Shown: piece after piece, positions 8,420 to 17,537 of the stretch
How positions within the stretch are numbered: position 1 is the stretch's first letter
How the letters are laid out: every line of letters starts with the position of its first letter
Assembly (NCBI RefSeq): GCF_000698575.1
Contig: NZ_JFHD01000034.1
Coordinates: 1-64,000 of the forward strand
From: Caballeronia zhejiangensis
GTDB taxonomy: Bacteria > Pseudomonadota > Gammaproteobacteria > Burkholderiales > Burkholderiaceae
Direction: 5' to 3'
Length of the DNA: 64,000 nucleotides
The notes under the pieces: model-generated
Databases searched by the model: none
Told to the model about the DNA's origin: nothing
The model's input: only the letters and a program-made list of their open reading frames with translations
Position numbers and translations under genes: made by a program

Positions 8420-9652
8420 CACCGCGGCGCGCCTGCGCTGCAAGAACCGGCGCACCGCCGGATCGCGCTCCAGTCCGATCGCGAGATCGTAGGCGGCGAG
8501 CGCCTCGTCCGTCGCGCCGACGCGAGCGAGCAGATCGGCGCGCGCCGCCCAATACGGCTGATAGTCGGCGAGGCGCGGATCGTCCGCGTAGGGCGCGAGC
8601 GCATCGAGCGCCGCCCGCGCGCCGTCGCGTTCCGCCAGCGCGAGCGCGCGGTTCACCGCCACCACCGGCGACGCCGCGATCCCGAACAGCGCATCGTAGA
8701 GCTGCACGATCTCGTCCCAGTTCGGCCGATGCGTGCGGCAGCGATGCACATGCGCCGACTGCAACGCGGCCTCCAGCTGAAACCGTCCGATCGCGTTGAA
8801 AGCGTTCGCGCGCCGCAGCAGCCTGTCGGCTGCGTCGATCATCGGCGCGTTCCATGTCGACGGATCCTGAGCCGACAGCGGCACGTAGTCGCCTGCCGCA
8901 TCGCGTCGAGCGTCGCATCGCGCCTGGGCGTAGAGCATCAGCGCAAGAAGGCCGAGCGTCTCCGGTTCATCGGGCAGCAAGTCGACGAGCAGATGCGCGA
9001 GAAACAGCGCCTCGCCGGTCAGATCGCGCCGCGCGGCATCGCCGCCGAGCGGATCCGTCCATCCTTCGGCATACACCGCGTACACGGCTTCGAGCACCGC
9101 GTCGAGACGGCCCGGCAAGTCTTCGCGCTCCGGCACGCTGAACGGAATGCCGGCTTCGCGGATCTTGTTCTTCGCGCGCACGAGGCGTTTGCTCATCGCG
9201 GCGGGCGACATGAGAAACGCGGAAGCGATCGTCTTCGCTTCGAGCCCGAGCACCACTTGCAGCATCAGCGGCGTGCGGATCGCGGCCTCGAGCGCGGGAT
9301 GCGTGCACGCGAACAGCAGCCCGAGCCGCCGGTCGGGCAATGCGCCGGCTTCGTGCTCGTCGATTTCGCCGGAGAGAATCGTCAGTTGATGCGCGACGTC
9401 GTCACCGACCCGGCGATGGCGCGCGCCGTCGATCGCCCGGCGGCGCGCCACCGTCATCAGCCACGCTTCGGGATTCGCCGGGCAGCCGCGCTTCGGCCAG
9501 TCCGCGAGCGCGGCCGCGAACGCGTCGGCGAGCGCGTCCTCGGCTGCGGCGACGTCGCGCGTACGCATCGCCAGCAGCGCGACGAGCTTGCCGTAGCTGC
9601 GTCGCGCGACCAATTCCGCTACCGCGCTCGCGCCGTCAGCGGGCTCGCTCAT
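8402..9652 (-). CDS. ECF42-type RNA polymerase sigma factor with C-terminal helical repeat extension
   Basis: 416 residues from ATG 9652; the ATG overlaps the TGA of the upstream DGPF gene. Sigma region 2 is seen at about residues 20-75 (VAAAEDALADAFAAALADWP, then PEAWLMTVARRRAID) and region 4 at about 110-165 (IRTPLMLQVVLGLEAKTIAS, MSPAAMSKRLVRAKNKIREA). A large C-terminal extension with TPR-like helices follows (ALALAERDGARAALDALAPY). This length, extension and pairing with a DGPF protein match the ECF42 group, which lacks a classical anti-sigma factor. Region 4 here would recognise its own DGPF-gene promoter; I could not identify that promoter by eye. Confidence 0.88.
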   Translation of the reverse strand: MSEPADGASAVAELVARRSYGKLVALLAMRTRDVAAAEDALADAFAAALADWPKRGCPANPEAWLMTVARRRAIDGARHRRVGDDVAHQLTILSGEIDEHEAGALPDRRLGLLFACTHPALEAAIRTPLMLQVVLGLEAKTIASAFLMSPAAMSKRLVRAKNKIREAGIPFSVPEREDLPGRLDAVLEAVYAVYAEGWTDPLGGDAARRDLTGEALFLAHLLVDLLPDEPETLGLLALMLYAQARCDARRDAAGDYVPLSAQDPSTWNAPMIDAADRLLRRANAFNAIGRFQLEAALQSAHVHRCRTHRPNWDEIVQLYDALFGIAASPVVAVNRALALAERDGARAALDALAPYADDPRLADYQPYWAARADLLARVGATDEALAAYDLAIGLERDPAVRRFLQRRRAAVSAGGR

Positions 9653-10019
9653 CCGGCGGATGGCGCATCGTAAGGCGCGGTCCACACCGGACGCACTTCC
9701 ATGAGGCCGTGCGCCGCGCCGGGACAGCGCGACGCCCACGCGATCGCCGCGTCGAGATTGGGCACGTCGATCAGGTAATAGCCGGCGAGCTGCTCCTTCG
9801 TATCGGAAAACGGCCCGTCGAGCACTTGCGGTTCCCGTCGACGAGCCGCACCGTCGTGGCCGTGCTCGTGTGCTGCAGGCGGTTCGCGCCGACGAGCGCA
9901 TCCGCCTTCTTCAACGATTCCGTGTACGCCTGATACGCGGCGACGCCCTGCTGCCGCTCGCTGTCGGTCATCTGGTTCCAGCGGTTTTCGTCCGAATAGA
10001 TCATCAGCAGATAGTGCAT
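9649..10019 (-). pseudogene. DGPF/YCII-domain protein, interrupted by a one-base frameshift
   Basis: The gene starts at ATG 10019 with a good ribosome site (GGAGG, rev. of 10023-10028) and reads MHYLLMIYSDENRWNQMTDS up to VRLVDGNRK, then runs off into unrelated sequence. The continuation VLDGPFSDTKEQLAGYYLID, including the family's DGPF motif, is in another frame that ends at 9649. The switch lies between about 9820 and 9840 and is explained by one missing base. Restored, the protein would be about 123 residues, normal for the family, and translationally coupled to the sigma factor. Either a real lesion or an assembly indel. Confidence 0.85.
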
Positions 10020-10116
10020 GTGAGCCTCCGTCACAAGGTCGATGCGGCCGGATCATCCGGGCGCCATCACGATGACGCGCGGGGCGTGCGCCGATGGACA
10101 GATATCGCGAAAAAAT

Positions 10117-10770
10117 TCATCCGTCCTTCCGAGACGGCCACGTATTCTCGAAGACGCATTCCTCTGTCGAACGGCGCGCCGCCCAACGCTCGCTTTCGAG
10201 CATCGGCGCATCGTAGAAGCGTTCGACATGCCCGACGCAAAGAATGGCCACGGGCCGCGCGCCGGCGGGCATGTCGAGCAGCGCGGCAACTTCCACGGGA
10301 TCGAACAGCGAGACCCAGCCCATTCCCAGCCCTTCGGCACGCGCCGCGAGCCACATGTTCTGGATCGCGCACGCGACGGAAGCGAGGTCCATCTCGGGCA
10401 GCGTGCGCCGTCCGAAGACATGATGCTCGCGGCCGTCCATCAGCGCCATCACCAGCACTTCGGCGCACTCGCGCAATCCTTCCACCTTGAGCCGCATGAA
10501 CGAATCGCGGCGTTCGCCGAGCGCATCGGCGGTCAGCACGCGTTCACGTTCGACCGCATCGCGCAACCGCGCGCGTAGGTTCGCGCAGGTAATGCGCAGG
10601 ATGCGCCACGGCTGCATGAAGCCGACGCTCGGCGCGTGCAGCGCGGCGTCGATGAGGCGCTGCATGACGTGCGGCGACACCGGATCGCCGACGAAGTGAC
10701 GCATGTCGCGACGCTCGCGGATCGCGCGGTAGACGGCTTCGCGATCGGCGTCGCTGAAAGCTTTTTCCAT
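10117..10770 (-). CDS. bluB: 5,6-dimethylbenzimidazole synthase BluB
   Basis: 217-residue nitroreductase-fold flavoprotein. The BluB diagnostic segments are present: YRAIRERRDMRHF at the N-terminus, APSVGFMQPWRI (FMN binding), LKVEGLRECAE, PEMDLASVACAIQNMWLAAR and GLGMGWVSLFDPVEVAALL. BluB cleaves reduced FMN with oxygen to make the lower ligand of vitamin B12. No other cobalamin gene is adjacent, and I see no cobalamin riboswitch box in the 190 bp upstream. The start has only a weak ribosome site. A generic nitroreductase is the alternative, but the PEMD and GFMQPW motifs favour BluB. Confidence 0.88.
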   Translation of the reverse strand: MEKAFSDADREAVYRAIRERRDMRHFVGDPVSPHVMQRLIDAALHAPSVGFMQPWRILRITCANLRARLRDAVERERVLTADALGERRDSFMRLKVEGLRECAEVLVMALMDGREHHVFGRRTLPEMDLASVACAIQNMWLAARAEGLGMGWVSLFDPVEVAALLDMPAGARPVAILCVGHVERFYDAPMLESERWAARRSTEECVFENTWPSRKDG

Positions 10771-10959
10771 GGATGTCGGCAGGGTTGGGCTGATGGATTG
10801 GGGATGATATCGGGGCGGCTCGTTTTCGTCCGCGACGGCGACAAAATCATGCGCTGTCTACTTCGCCACTCAATCGACCTTGTTAAGAAAAAGCGTATTG
10901 CGCTGTTGATGTGTCTTACTCCATTGTTTCGGCTTCCCAACGAATTAAGCGAAACAACC

Positions 10960-11442
10960 ATGCCGATTCCCGCATACATGTGGCTGAAGGACGATGGCGG
11001 TTCGCCGATCAAGGGCAGTGTCTCCGTGCAAGGGCGCGAGGGCAGCATCGAGATCATCGGCTTTGGACACGGCCTGACGCTTCCGGTCGATGGCAACGCC
11101 GGCAGGATTACCGGCACGCGCATACACGCGCCCATGTCGATCGAAAAAGAGTTCGATGCGGCCAGCCCGTATCTGTACAAAGCGGTTGCCAAAGGGCAAA
11201 CCCTTCGATCTGCCGAGATCAGGTTCTATCGGATCAATGACGCGGGCCGGGAGGAAAACTACTTCACGATGCTGCTCGAGGGCGTGAAAGTGGCCGGCGT
11301 TCATCCCGGTTTCGCGAACACGAAGATCGCCAGCATGAGCCCGCTCAATCACGTCGAGGCCGTATCGCTCATGTATGACAACATCACCTGGCACTACCTG
11401 GACGGCAACATCAAGTTCTCCGACGCGTGGACGGAACGCTAG
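10960..11442 (+). CDS. hcp: Type VI secretion tube protein Hcp
   Basis: 160 residues from ATG 10960 (AACAACC ATG; the longer upstream frame is not family-like). It begins MPIPAYMWLKDDGGSPIKGS and contains SVQGREGSIEIIGFGHGL and the C-terminal IKFSDAWTER region typical of Hcp beta-barrels that stack into the T6SS inner tube. It lies 15 bp before a Tlde1-like effector gene, the usual layout for Hcp-loaded cargo. No T6SS core genes are in the window, so it is an auxiliary cassette served by an apparatus encoded elsewhere. Confidence 0.93.
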   Translation: MPIPAYMWLKDDGGSPIKGSVSVQGREGSIEIIGFGHGLTLPVDGNAGRITGTRIHAPMSIEKEFDAASPYLYKAVAKGQTLRSAEIRFYRINDAGREENYFTMLLEGVKVAGVHPGFANTKIASMSPLNHVEAVSLMYDNITWHYLDGNIKFSDAWTER

Positions 11443-11457
11443 GCTCGGGGGAACGAG

Positions 11458-11976
11458 ATGGCTCTGCGGGGAAAGTTCGTGGTCGATAATGCGCCGATGC
11501 TGACGCTTGTCATGGCTGGTGTCGGGGCGTTTCAGGCGTTTTCCGGCGATAAAGCCTATCGCAATCGGGGGGGCTGCACGGCGGTGGTCGATAAAGGCCC
11601 GATCCCTTCCGGTCGTTACTGGATCGTCGATAGACCTACTGGCGGGATTGGCTCGCAGTTATATGCATGGGCCAAGGATACGTTGAATACTGTGGCCGGA
11701 CGTCCGTCATATCACGGCGAATGGTTCGCACTCTACCGCGATGACGGACTGATCGATGATTGGACTTGGGTGAACGGCGTTAATAGAGGGAACTTTCGCC
11801 TTCATCCGATCGGCGGTTCGGGTGTGTCGTTCGGCTGCATTACGCTTCAAAGCGTTGCGGATTTTCAAAGGCTGCGGCAGGCTCTCTTGCAATCGCCAAC
11901 AGTGCCCGTCGGTGCCACCGGCTTACGCGCATATGGCGTAATCGAGGTGATTACCATTGGCAACACTTGCCCGTAG
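11458..11976 (+). CDS. Tlde1-like T6SS L,D-transpeptidase effector (DUF2778)
   Basis: 172 residues with a good ribosome site (GGGGGAACGAG ATG). There is no classical signal peptide, as expected for a T6SS effector. The family pattern is clear: GGCTAVVDKGPIPSGRYWIV, HGEWFALYRDDGLIDDWTWV, and the catalytic block FRLHPIGGSGVSFGCITL with His, Ser and the nucleophilic Cys. Tlde1 effectors act in the periplasm of rival cells, cutting tetrapeptides and exchanging D-amino acids in peptidoglycan. It follows hcp and overlaps the next, membrane-protein frame, consistent with an effector-immunity pair. Base composition looks lower in GC than its neighbours, suggesting transfer. Confidence 0.88.
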   Translation: MALRGKFVVDNAPMLTLVMAGVGAFQAFSGDKAYRNRGGCTAVVDKGPIPSGRYWIVDRPTGGIGSQLYAWAKDTLNTVAGRPSYHGEWFALYRDDGLIDDWTWVNGVNRGNFRLHPIGGSGVSFGCITLQSVADFQRLRQALLQSPTVPVGATGLRAYGVIEVITIGNTCP

Positions 11977-12243
11977 GGTGGCGATCCTTTCGCTGAAATC
12001 CGCGCTGTTTATTGGGCTATTTCTGCTCGCGACTCGCTACGTACATACCTATCCGACGCCGCTGACGCTGCGGCACAGGAAATATTAATCGGTGTCTCCG
12101 ACTGGCTCGGTGTCCGTGACTATGATGGTCTTTACGTGTTCTCTATGGCGGCGCTCGACCTGCTTGTGGCCATCGTCGCCTATAAGGTCATCATGAAACT
12201 CTGGCGTCGCCGACATACGGGGCGAAGAAGTGAACGCGCGTAG
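11957..12243 (+). pseudogene. Probable Tlde1 immunity protein, frameshifted
   Basis: A TTG at 11957 overlaps the effector's 3' end and reads a basic start plus membrane helix (ARRVAILSLKSALFIGLFLL) before stopping after about 43 codons. Downstream, in the effector's own frame, TYLSDAADAAAQEILIGVSD and then GLYVFSMAALDLLVAIVAYK run to TAG 12243, giving a second membrane helix and a basic tail. Joining the two frames near 12040-12060 requires restoring one base and gives a two-helix inner-membrane protein of about 95 residues, the expected type and place for a Tlde1 immunity protein. Too short to appear as a long ORF in either frame. Confidence 0.65.
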
Positions 12244-12290
12244 AAAACGGGCGCGCACATATGAGGTAATCCATTCGACGACCCTCGCGC

Positions 12291-12326
12291 AAAAAAAAAG
12301 CGCCGCGGGCGTTCAGCCCGCGGCGC
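12291..12326 (-). terminator. Intrinsic terminator of acnB
   Basis: On the minus strand a perfect 11-bp stem (GCGCCGCGGGC / GCCCGCGGCGC) with a 5-nt loop is followed directly by nine T. It lies about 50 bp beyond the acnB stop. Confidence 0.9.
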
Positions 12327-12375
12327 CATTGCGCGACGCTACGACGAAACCGCTCGCCGTAGCCCGACAGCACGC

Positions 12376-14961
12376 TTACATCTGCACGGTGTCGGCGACT
12401 TCCTTGAAGTCTTCGATCTGGTCGAAGTTCATGTACTGATAGATCTTGTCGCCATTGGCGTTGAGCACGCCCATGTCGGCCATGTACTCTTCCTTCGTCG
12501 GAATTCTGCCCAGACGCGAGCAGATGGCCGCCAATTCCGCCGAGCCGAGATACACGTTCGTGTTCTTGCCGAGACGATTCGGGAAGTTGCGCGTCGACGT
12601 CGACATAACCGTCGCGCCTTCGCGCACCTGCGCCTGATTGCCCATGCACAGCGAGCAGCCCGGCATTTCGGTGCGCGCGCCCGCCGTGCCGAACACGCCG
12701 TAGTGACCTTCCTCCGTCAGTTGCTTCTGGTCCATCTTGGTCGGCGGCGCGACCCACAGCTTGACGGGAATGTCGCGCTTGCCTTCAAGCAGCTTGGACG
12801 CCGCGCGGAAGTGACCGATGTTCGTCATGCACGAACCGATGAACACCTCGTCGATCTTCGCGCCGGCCACGTCCGACAGCGTCTTCACGTCGTCCGGATC
12901 GTTCGGGCAGGCCACGATCGGCTCGTGAACGTCTGCCAGATCGATTTCGATGACGGCGGCGTATTCGGCATCCGCATCCGGTTGCAGCAGTTGCGGATCG
13001 GCGAGCCATGCTTCCATAGCCTTGATGCGGCGCTGCAGGCTGCGCGGGTCCTGATAGCCCTGCGCGATCATCCACTTCAGCAGCGTGATGTTGCTGTTGA
13101 GGTACTCGATGATCGGTTCCTTGTTCAGATGCACCGTGCAACCGGCGGCCGAACGCTCGGCGGATGCATCCGACAGTTCGAACGCCTGCTCGACCTTCAG
13201 ATCCGGCAGACCTTCGATCTCGAGGATGCGGCCCGAGAAAATGTTCTTCTTGCCCTGCTTGGCCACGGTCAGCGTGCCCGCCTTGATCGCGTACAGCGGG
13301 ATCGCGTTGACGAGATCGCGCAGCGTGACGCCCGGCTGCATCTTGCCCTTGAAGCGCACGAGCACCGACTCCGGCATGTCGAGCGGCATCGTGCCGGTGG
13401 CGGCCGCGAAGGCGACGAGACCCGAGCCCGCCGGGAAGCTGATGCCGATCGGGAAGCGCGTGTGCGAGTCGCCGCCGGTGCCGACGGTGTCCGGCAGCAG
13501 CATGCGGTTCAGCCACGAGTGGATCACGCCGTCGCCCGGACGCAGCGCGATGCCGCCACGGTTGCTGATGAAGTTCGGCAGCGTTTGATGCGTCTTCACG
13601 TCGACGGGCTTCGGATAAGCCGCCGTGTGGCAGAACGACTGCATCACGAGGTCGGCCGAGAAGCCGAGGCACGCCAGGTCTTTCAGTTCGTCGCGGGTCA
13701 TCGGGCCGGTGGTGTCCTGCGAGCCGACCGAGGTCATCTTCGGTTCGCAATACGTGCCCGGACGCACGCCTTGGCCTTCCGGCAGACCGCACGCGCGGCC
13801 GACCATCTTCTGGGCGAGCGAGAAGCCACGGCCGCTGTCAGCCGGCTGCTGCGGCAGGCGGAACAGCGTCGACGGAGCCAGACCCAGCGCTTCACGCGCC
13901 TTCGCCGTCAGTCCGCGGCCGATGATCAGCGGAATGCGGCCGCCGGCGCGCACTTCGTCGAACAGCACGTCGGACTTGACCTGGAACTCGGCGATCACTT
14001 CGCCGTTCTTCAGCGCCTTGCCCTCGTACGGACGCAGTTCGACGACGTCGCCCATTTCCATCTTCGACACGTCGAGTTCGATCGGCAGTGCGCCGGCATC
14101 TTCCATCGTGTTGTAGAAGATCGGCGCGATCTTGCCGCCCAGGCACACGCCGCCGAAACGCTTGTTCGGGATGAACGGAATGTCTTCGCCCGTGAACCAC
14201 AGCACCGAGTTGGTGGCCGATTTGCGCGACGAACCCGTGCCGACCACGTCGCCCACATACGCGACCAGATGGCCCTTCTCTTTCAGCGATTCGATGAACT
14301 TGACCGGACCGCGCTTGCCGTCTTCTTCCGGCGTGATGCCGGGACGCGCGTTCTTCAGCATGGCGAGCGCATGCAGCGGGATGTCGGGGCGCGTGGTGGC
14401 GTCCGGCGCGGGCGAGAGGTCGTCGGTGTTGGTTTCGCCCGTCACCTTGAACACGGTGATGGTCAGGCTCTGCGGCACTTCCGGACGGCTCGTGAACCAT
14501 TCGGCGTCGGCCCAGCTTTGCAGCACGGCGCGCGCGTTGGCATTGCCCTTGTCGGCCAGTTCCTTGACGTCGTGGAACTGGTCGAACATCAGCAGGGTTT
14601 TCTTCAGCGCGTTCGCTGCCACCGTGCCGACTTCGGCGTCGGAGAGCAATTCGATCAGCGGCTGAATGTTGTAGCCGCCCAGCATCGTGCCGAGCAGCTC
14701 AGTGGCGCGCGCGCGCGAGATCAGCGCGCAGGCGGTCTCGCCCTTGGCCACGGCGGCAAGAAAGCCCGCCTTGACGCGCGCGGCTTCGTCCACACCGGCG
14801 GGCACGCGGTTGGTGATGAGATCGAGCAGAGCCTGCTCTTCGCCTGCGGGCGGGTTCGTCAGCAGCTCGACCAGTTCGGCGGTCTGCTGCGCCGTCAGCG
14901 GCAGCGGAGGAATGCCGAGCGCGGCGCGCGCGGCTACATGAGCACGAAAGTTTTCCAGCAT
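12376..14961 (-). CDS. acnB: Aconitate hydratase B
   Basis: 861 residues from ATG 14961 ([20 protein letters not shown]); an in-frame ATG at 15006 gives an unlikely extension. The order is that of AcnB: N-terminal HEAT-like domain, swivel domain ([18 protein letters not shown]), then the catalytic domains. The 4Fe-4S ligands are visible in [10 protein letters not shown] and GCSLCMGNQ. The enzyme interconverts citrate and isocitrate in the TCA cycle and can also hydrate 2-methylaconitate in the methylcitrate cycle, relevant to the prp cluster downstream. It is monocistronic with its own terminator and a repeat-containing upstream region. Confidence 0.97.
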   Translation of the reverse strand: MLENFRAHVAARAALGIPPLPLTAQQTAELVELLTNPPAGEEQALLDLITNRVPAGVDEAARVKAGFLAAVAKGETACALISRARATELLGTMLGGYNIQPLIELLSDAEVGTVAANALKKTLLMFDQFHDVKELADKGNANARAVLQSWADAEWFTSRPEVPQSLTITVFKVTGETNTDDLSPAPDATTRPDIPLHALAMLKNARPGITPEEDGKRGPVKFIESLKEKGHLVAYVGDVVGTGSSRKSATNSVLWFTGEDIPFIPNKRFGGVCLGGKIAPIFYNTMEDAGALPIELDVSKMEMGDVVELRPYEGKALKNGEVIAEFQVKSDVLFDEVRAGGRIPLIIGRGLTAKAREALGLAPSTLFRLPQQPADSGRGFSLAQKMVGRACGLPEGQGVRPGTYCEPKMTSVGSQDTTGPMTRDELKDLACLGFSADLVMQSFCHTAAYPKPVDVKTHQTLPNFISNRGGIALRPGDGVIHSWLNRMLLPDTVGTGGDSHTRFPIGISFPAGSGLVAFAAATGTMPLDMPESVLVRFKGKMQPGVTLRDLVNAIPLYAIKAGTLTVAKQGKKNIFSGRILEIEGLPDLKVEQAFELSDASAERSAAGCTVHLNKEPIIEYLNSNITLLKWMIAQGYQDPRSLQRRIKAMEAWLADPQLLQPDADAEYAAVIEIDLADVHEPIVACPNDPDDVKTLSDVAGAKIDEVFIGSCMTNIGHFRAASKLLEGKRDIPVKLWVAPPTKMDQKQLTEEGHYGVFGTAGARTEMPGCSLCMGNQAQVREGATVMSTSTRNFPNRLGKNTNVYLGSAELAAICSRLGRIPTKEEYMADMGVLNANGDKIYQYMNFDQIEDFKEVADTVQM

Positions 14962-15069
14962 GGGGGGACCGTTGCCTTTGCGTTTCAGTGAAGGCTTTGC
15001 AAACAAGCCGGGATGTTCTGGGCACTGCGTTGCCCGCTATTCTAATTGCGACGCTGCGTTGCGTCAAAC

Positions 15070-15097
15070 GTCTTATGTCTTATGTCTTATATAAGAC
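15070..15097 (-). promoter_or_regulatory. Candidate operator upstream of acnB: three tandem GTCTTAT and one inverted copy
   Basis: GTCTTAT occurs three times head to tail (15070-15076, 15077-15083, 15084-15090) and is followed at once by its reverse complement ATAAGAC (15091-15097). The last two units form a perfect 14-bp palindrome, GTCTTATATAAGAC. It lies about 110 bp upstream of the acnB start. The size and symmetry fit a dimeric regulator of the GntR/FadR type, but the protein is unknown; this is inference. Confidence 0.6.
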
Positions 15098-15179
15098 TTG
15101 CCGGACGCGGGAAGGCCGGTCGTGTCGGGCCATGTCGAACGGTCATCGCATCGCCGTTCGAAACGGGAACCATGGCGCG

Positions 15180-17537
15180 CTAGTTCTGAAGAATCTTGCT
15201 TCCCTTCATCACGATGTCGCTATCCGCCGTCACGCTGATCTTGCCGCTGCCCTTGACGCTGATGTCCTTGCCCTTGATCTGGATCGTGCCGTCCTTCTTC
15301 ATGACGATGCTGGCATCGCCCGTAACGAGACTGATCGATTCGTCCGCGTTGATCGTGAGGTTCTTGCCCACCTTGAGCGCGTCATCCTCGCCGACGGACG
15401 TCGTGCGCCCTTTCGCCACCGTGCTCGACTGCGCGCCGTCGATCGACTCGCTCGCGTCCTTCGCGACCGACACCGTCTGCCCGCCGCCGACGCTGAGCGA
15501 CTGATCGCCCGTTACGCTCGTCGCCTGGTTGCCGCCGACGCTCACGGTCTGATCCGAACCCACCGTGACGGTCTGGCCGGAGCCGACGCTGACCGTCTGA
15601 CTCGCACCGATCGTCTCCGTGTGATACGCGCCGACCGTCACCACCTGGAACGCGCCGATCGTCACCTCCTGCGCCGCGCCGACGGTAATCGTCTCGTTGA
15701 TGCCCACGCTGTGCGTGCGTTGCAGGAGAACCGTCGCGGTCTCGCTCGCCTTCACGGTCTTGGTGCGGTTCGCGCCGATCGTGATGCTCTCGTTCACGCC
15801 GACCGTTTCCGTGCGGTTCATCACGACGTCGATCTTCTCGTTGTTGCCCACGGTTTCGGTGCGGTCGTGCTTGACGACCGTCGTTTCGTCGTGATCGATG
15901 TTCTTCTTGCGGTCATGCCCGACCCAGTGCGTCTCGTCGTTCTCGACTTCGATGTCCTGATTCTTCTCGGCATGAATGAGCACCTGCTCGGCGCCCTTCT
16001 TGTCCTCGAAACGCAGTTCGTTGCAGTTCGCGCCGCTTCCGCCCTTGCTCGACCGGCTCTTGATGCCCGACTGCGTCATGTTCGCGGGCAGATCGTACGG
16101 CGGCATCTGTTCGGCGTTGTAGACGCGTCCCGTGATGATCGGCCGGTCGGGATCGCCTTCGAGAAAATCGACGATCACTTCCTGGCCCATGCGCGGAATC
16201 GCGATGGCGCCCCAGCCCTTCCCCGCCCAAGGCTGCGATACGCGGATCCAGCACGAACTGTTCTCGTCGCGCTTGCCCTGCCGGTCCCAGAAAAACTGCA
16301 CTTTCACGCGGCCATATTGATCGGTGTAGATTTCGTCGCCGCCCGGCCCGACCACGACCGCCGTCTGCGGTCCCTGCACGAACGGCTTGCGCGCCGTGCG
16401 GGCGGGCGCGAACGCCTGCTTCGCGTCGATCGCGGAGAACCAGCATTCGCAGCGATTCGCCTGCGCGCCGTCGAAGGCTTCGTAATCGGCGAGTTCGATC
16501 TCGTAACGCGTGCGCGTCACGAGATATTGCGTGTTCTGGTCCGCGCGCGGATGCCGCGTCAGCTTGAGCAGCGCGCCCGCGCGCACGTTCTTGCTGTTGG
16601 TGCGCGCCTCGACCTGATGCCAGTTGATGCCGGGATCGTCGGGCACGCTGCCTTCGATGCGCCATTCGTCCGCACGCGACTTCGCGCGGCTCTCGCCGTG
16701 ATCCGCTTCCACATAGCCGCCCGGATAGTCGAAATGTTCGAGCCCGGAGAACGCGTCGAAGCCCTGCATGTGCTTCGCGGCCTGCTTCTGCAGCGGCCGC
16801 GACGGGTGCTTGAAGTCGTAATCGGTGAGCAGCCAGTTATGCGTTTCGATCGCGTGATGCGTGCGCCACTCGCTGACGAATTCGATGTCGGGCGCCGCCG
16901 CCTGCACCGCGCCGTACGGCAGCGATTCGCAGCCCGCGACGCTCTCGTGCGCGGCGAGCGTATCGGTCAGGATCAGCGACTCCTTGCCATCCTTGTCCTG
17001 AAACCAGTAGTAGATGCCTTCGTCTTCGAGCAACCGGCTGACGAAGTTGAAGTCCGATTCGCGATACTGCACGCAGTATTCGCGCGGCGGATGCGCGCGC
17101 GTGCTCGCCTTCCATTTGATCTCGCCGAATTCGAGCCCTTTGTAGACGGGATCGGCGAACACGGCCTTCACGATCTCTTCGACCGTCTTGTTCTGAAAGA
17201 TGCGGCAATTGCTGCGCCGCGAGAGCAGCCACAGCCACGGCCGCACCGCCGCCTCGTAGATATGGAGCCGTCCGCGCATGCCGGTTTGCCGGAAGCCCAC
17301 GACATAGCCGGCGAACACGCGCGGCTTCGCCTTCGGCACGTTGAGCGACACGCTCACGCGCTTGCCGAGGATGCGGCTGAAGTCGAGGTCCGCGCGCTTC
17401 GAGACGAGCGTCAACTCGATGCGTGGCATGCGCCCGAGTTCCGCGCACGCGGAAAGGCTCAGAAAGCGCAGGTCGTCGCCGAGCGGCGTGTCGACGCTCG
17501 CGAGCGGCTTCTGCGCTACGGCATCGTTGCTGCCCAT
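15180..17537 (-). CDS. vgrG: Type VI secretion spike protein VgrG
   Basis: 785 residues. The gp27-like N-terminal half contains the family segments HIYEAAVRPWLWLLSRRSNC, REYCVQYRESDFNFVSRLLE (DEGIYYWF) and the late-baseplate loop. The gp5 OB-fold follows with DQYGRVKVQFFWDRQG and SCWIRVSQPWAGKGWGAIAI. After about residue 520 comes a long beta-helix made of short repeats of the type TETVGxNExITIG. The end (KISVTADSDIVMKGSKILQN) is the plain VgrG terminus with no effector extension. It is an orphan gene with no adjacent adaptor, PAAR or toxin, and 2.6 kb of acnB separates it from the hcp cassette. Confidence 0.95.
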   Translation of the reverse strand: MGSNDAVAQKPLASVDTPLGDDLRFLSLSACAELGRMPRIELTLVSKRADLDFSRILGKRVSVSLNVPKAKPRVFAGYVVGFRQTGMRGRLHIYEAAVRPWLWLLSRRSNCRIFQNKTVEEIVKAVFADPVYKGLEFGEIKWKASTRAHPPREYCVQYRESDFNFVSRLLEDEGIYYWFQDKDGKESLILTDTLAAHESVAGCESLPYGAVQAAAPDIEFVSEWRTHHAIETHNWLLTDYDFKHPSRPLQKQAAKHMQGFDAFSGLEHFDYPGGYVEADHGESRAKSRADEWRIEGSVPDDPGINWHQVEARTNSKNVRAGALLKLTRHPRADQNTQYLVTRTRYEIELADYEAFDGAQANRCECWFSAIDAKQAFAPARTARKPFVQGPQTAVVVGPGGDEIYTDQYGRVKVQFFWDRQGKRDENSSCWIRVSQPWAGKGWGAIAIPRMGQEVIVDFLEGDPDRPIITGRVYNAEQMPPYDLPANMTQSGIKSRSSKGGSGANCNELRFEDKKGAEQVLIHAEKNQDIEVENDETHWVGHDRKKNIDHDETTVVKHDRTETVGNNEKIDVVMNRTETVGVNESITIGANRTKTVKASETATVLLQRTHSVGINETITVGAAQEVTIGAFQVVTVGAYHTETIGASQTVSVGSGQTVTVGSDQTVSVGGNQATSVTGDQSLSVGGGQTVSVAKDASESIDGAQSSTVAKGRTTSVGEDDALKVGKNLTINADESISLVTGDASIVMKKDGTIQIKGKDISVKGSGKISVTADSDIVMKGSKILQN

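Noticed and set aside
10771-10959. Search for a cobalamin riboswitch upstream of bluB
   Set aside because: No B12-box-like sequence could be recognised, and the region also serves the divergent hcp gene.
15697-15894. Repetitive DNA in the vgrG 3' half, considered as a CRISPR-like or tandem repeat array
   Set aside because: The periodicity reflects the short beta-helix protein repeats of VgrG and is not constant at DNA level.
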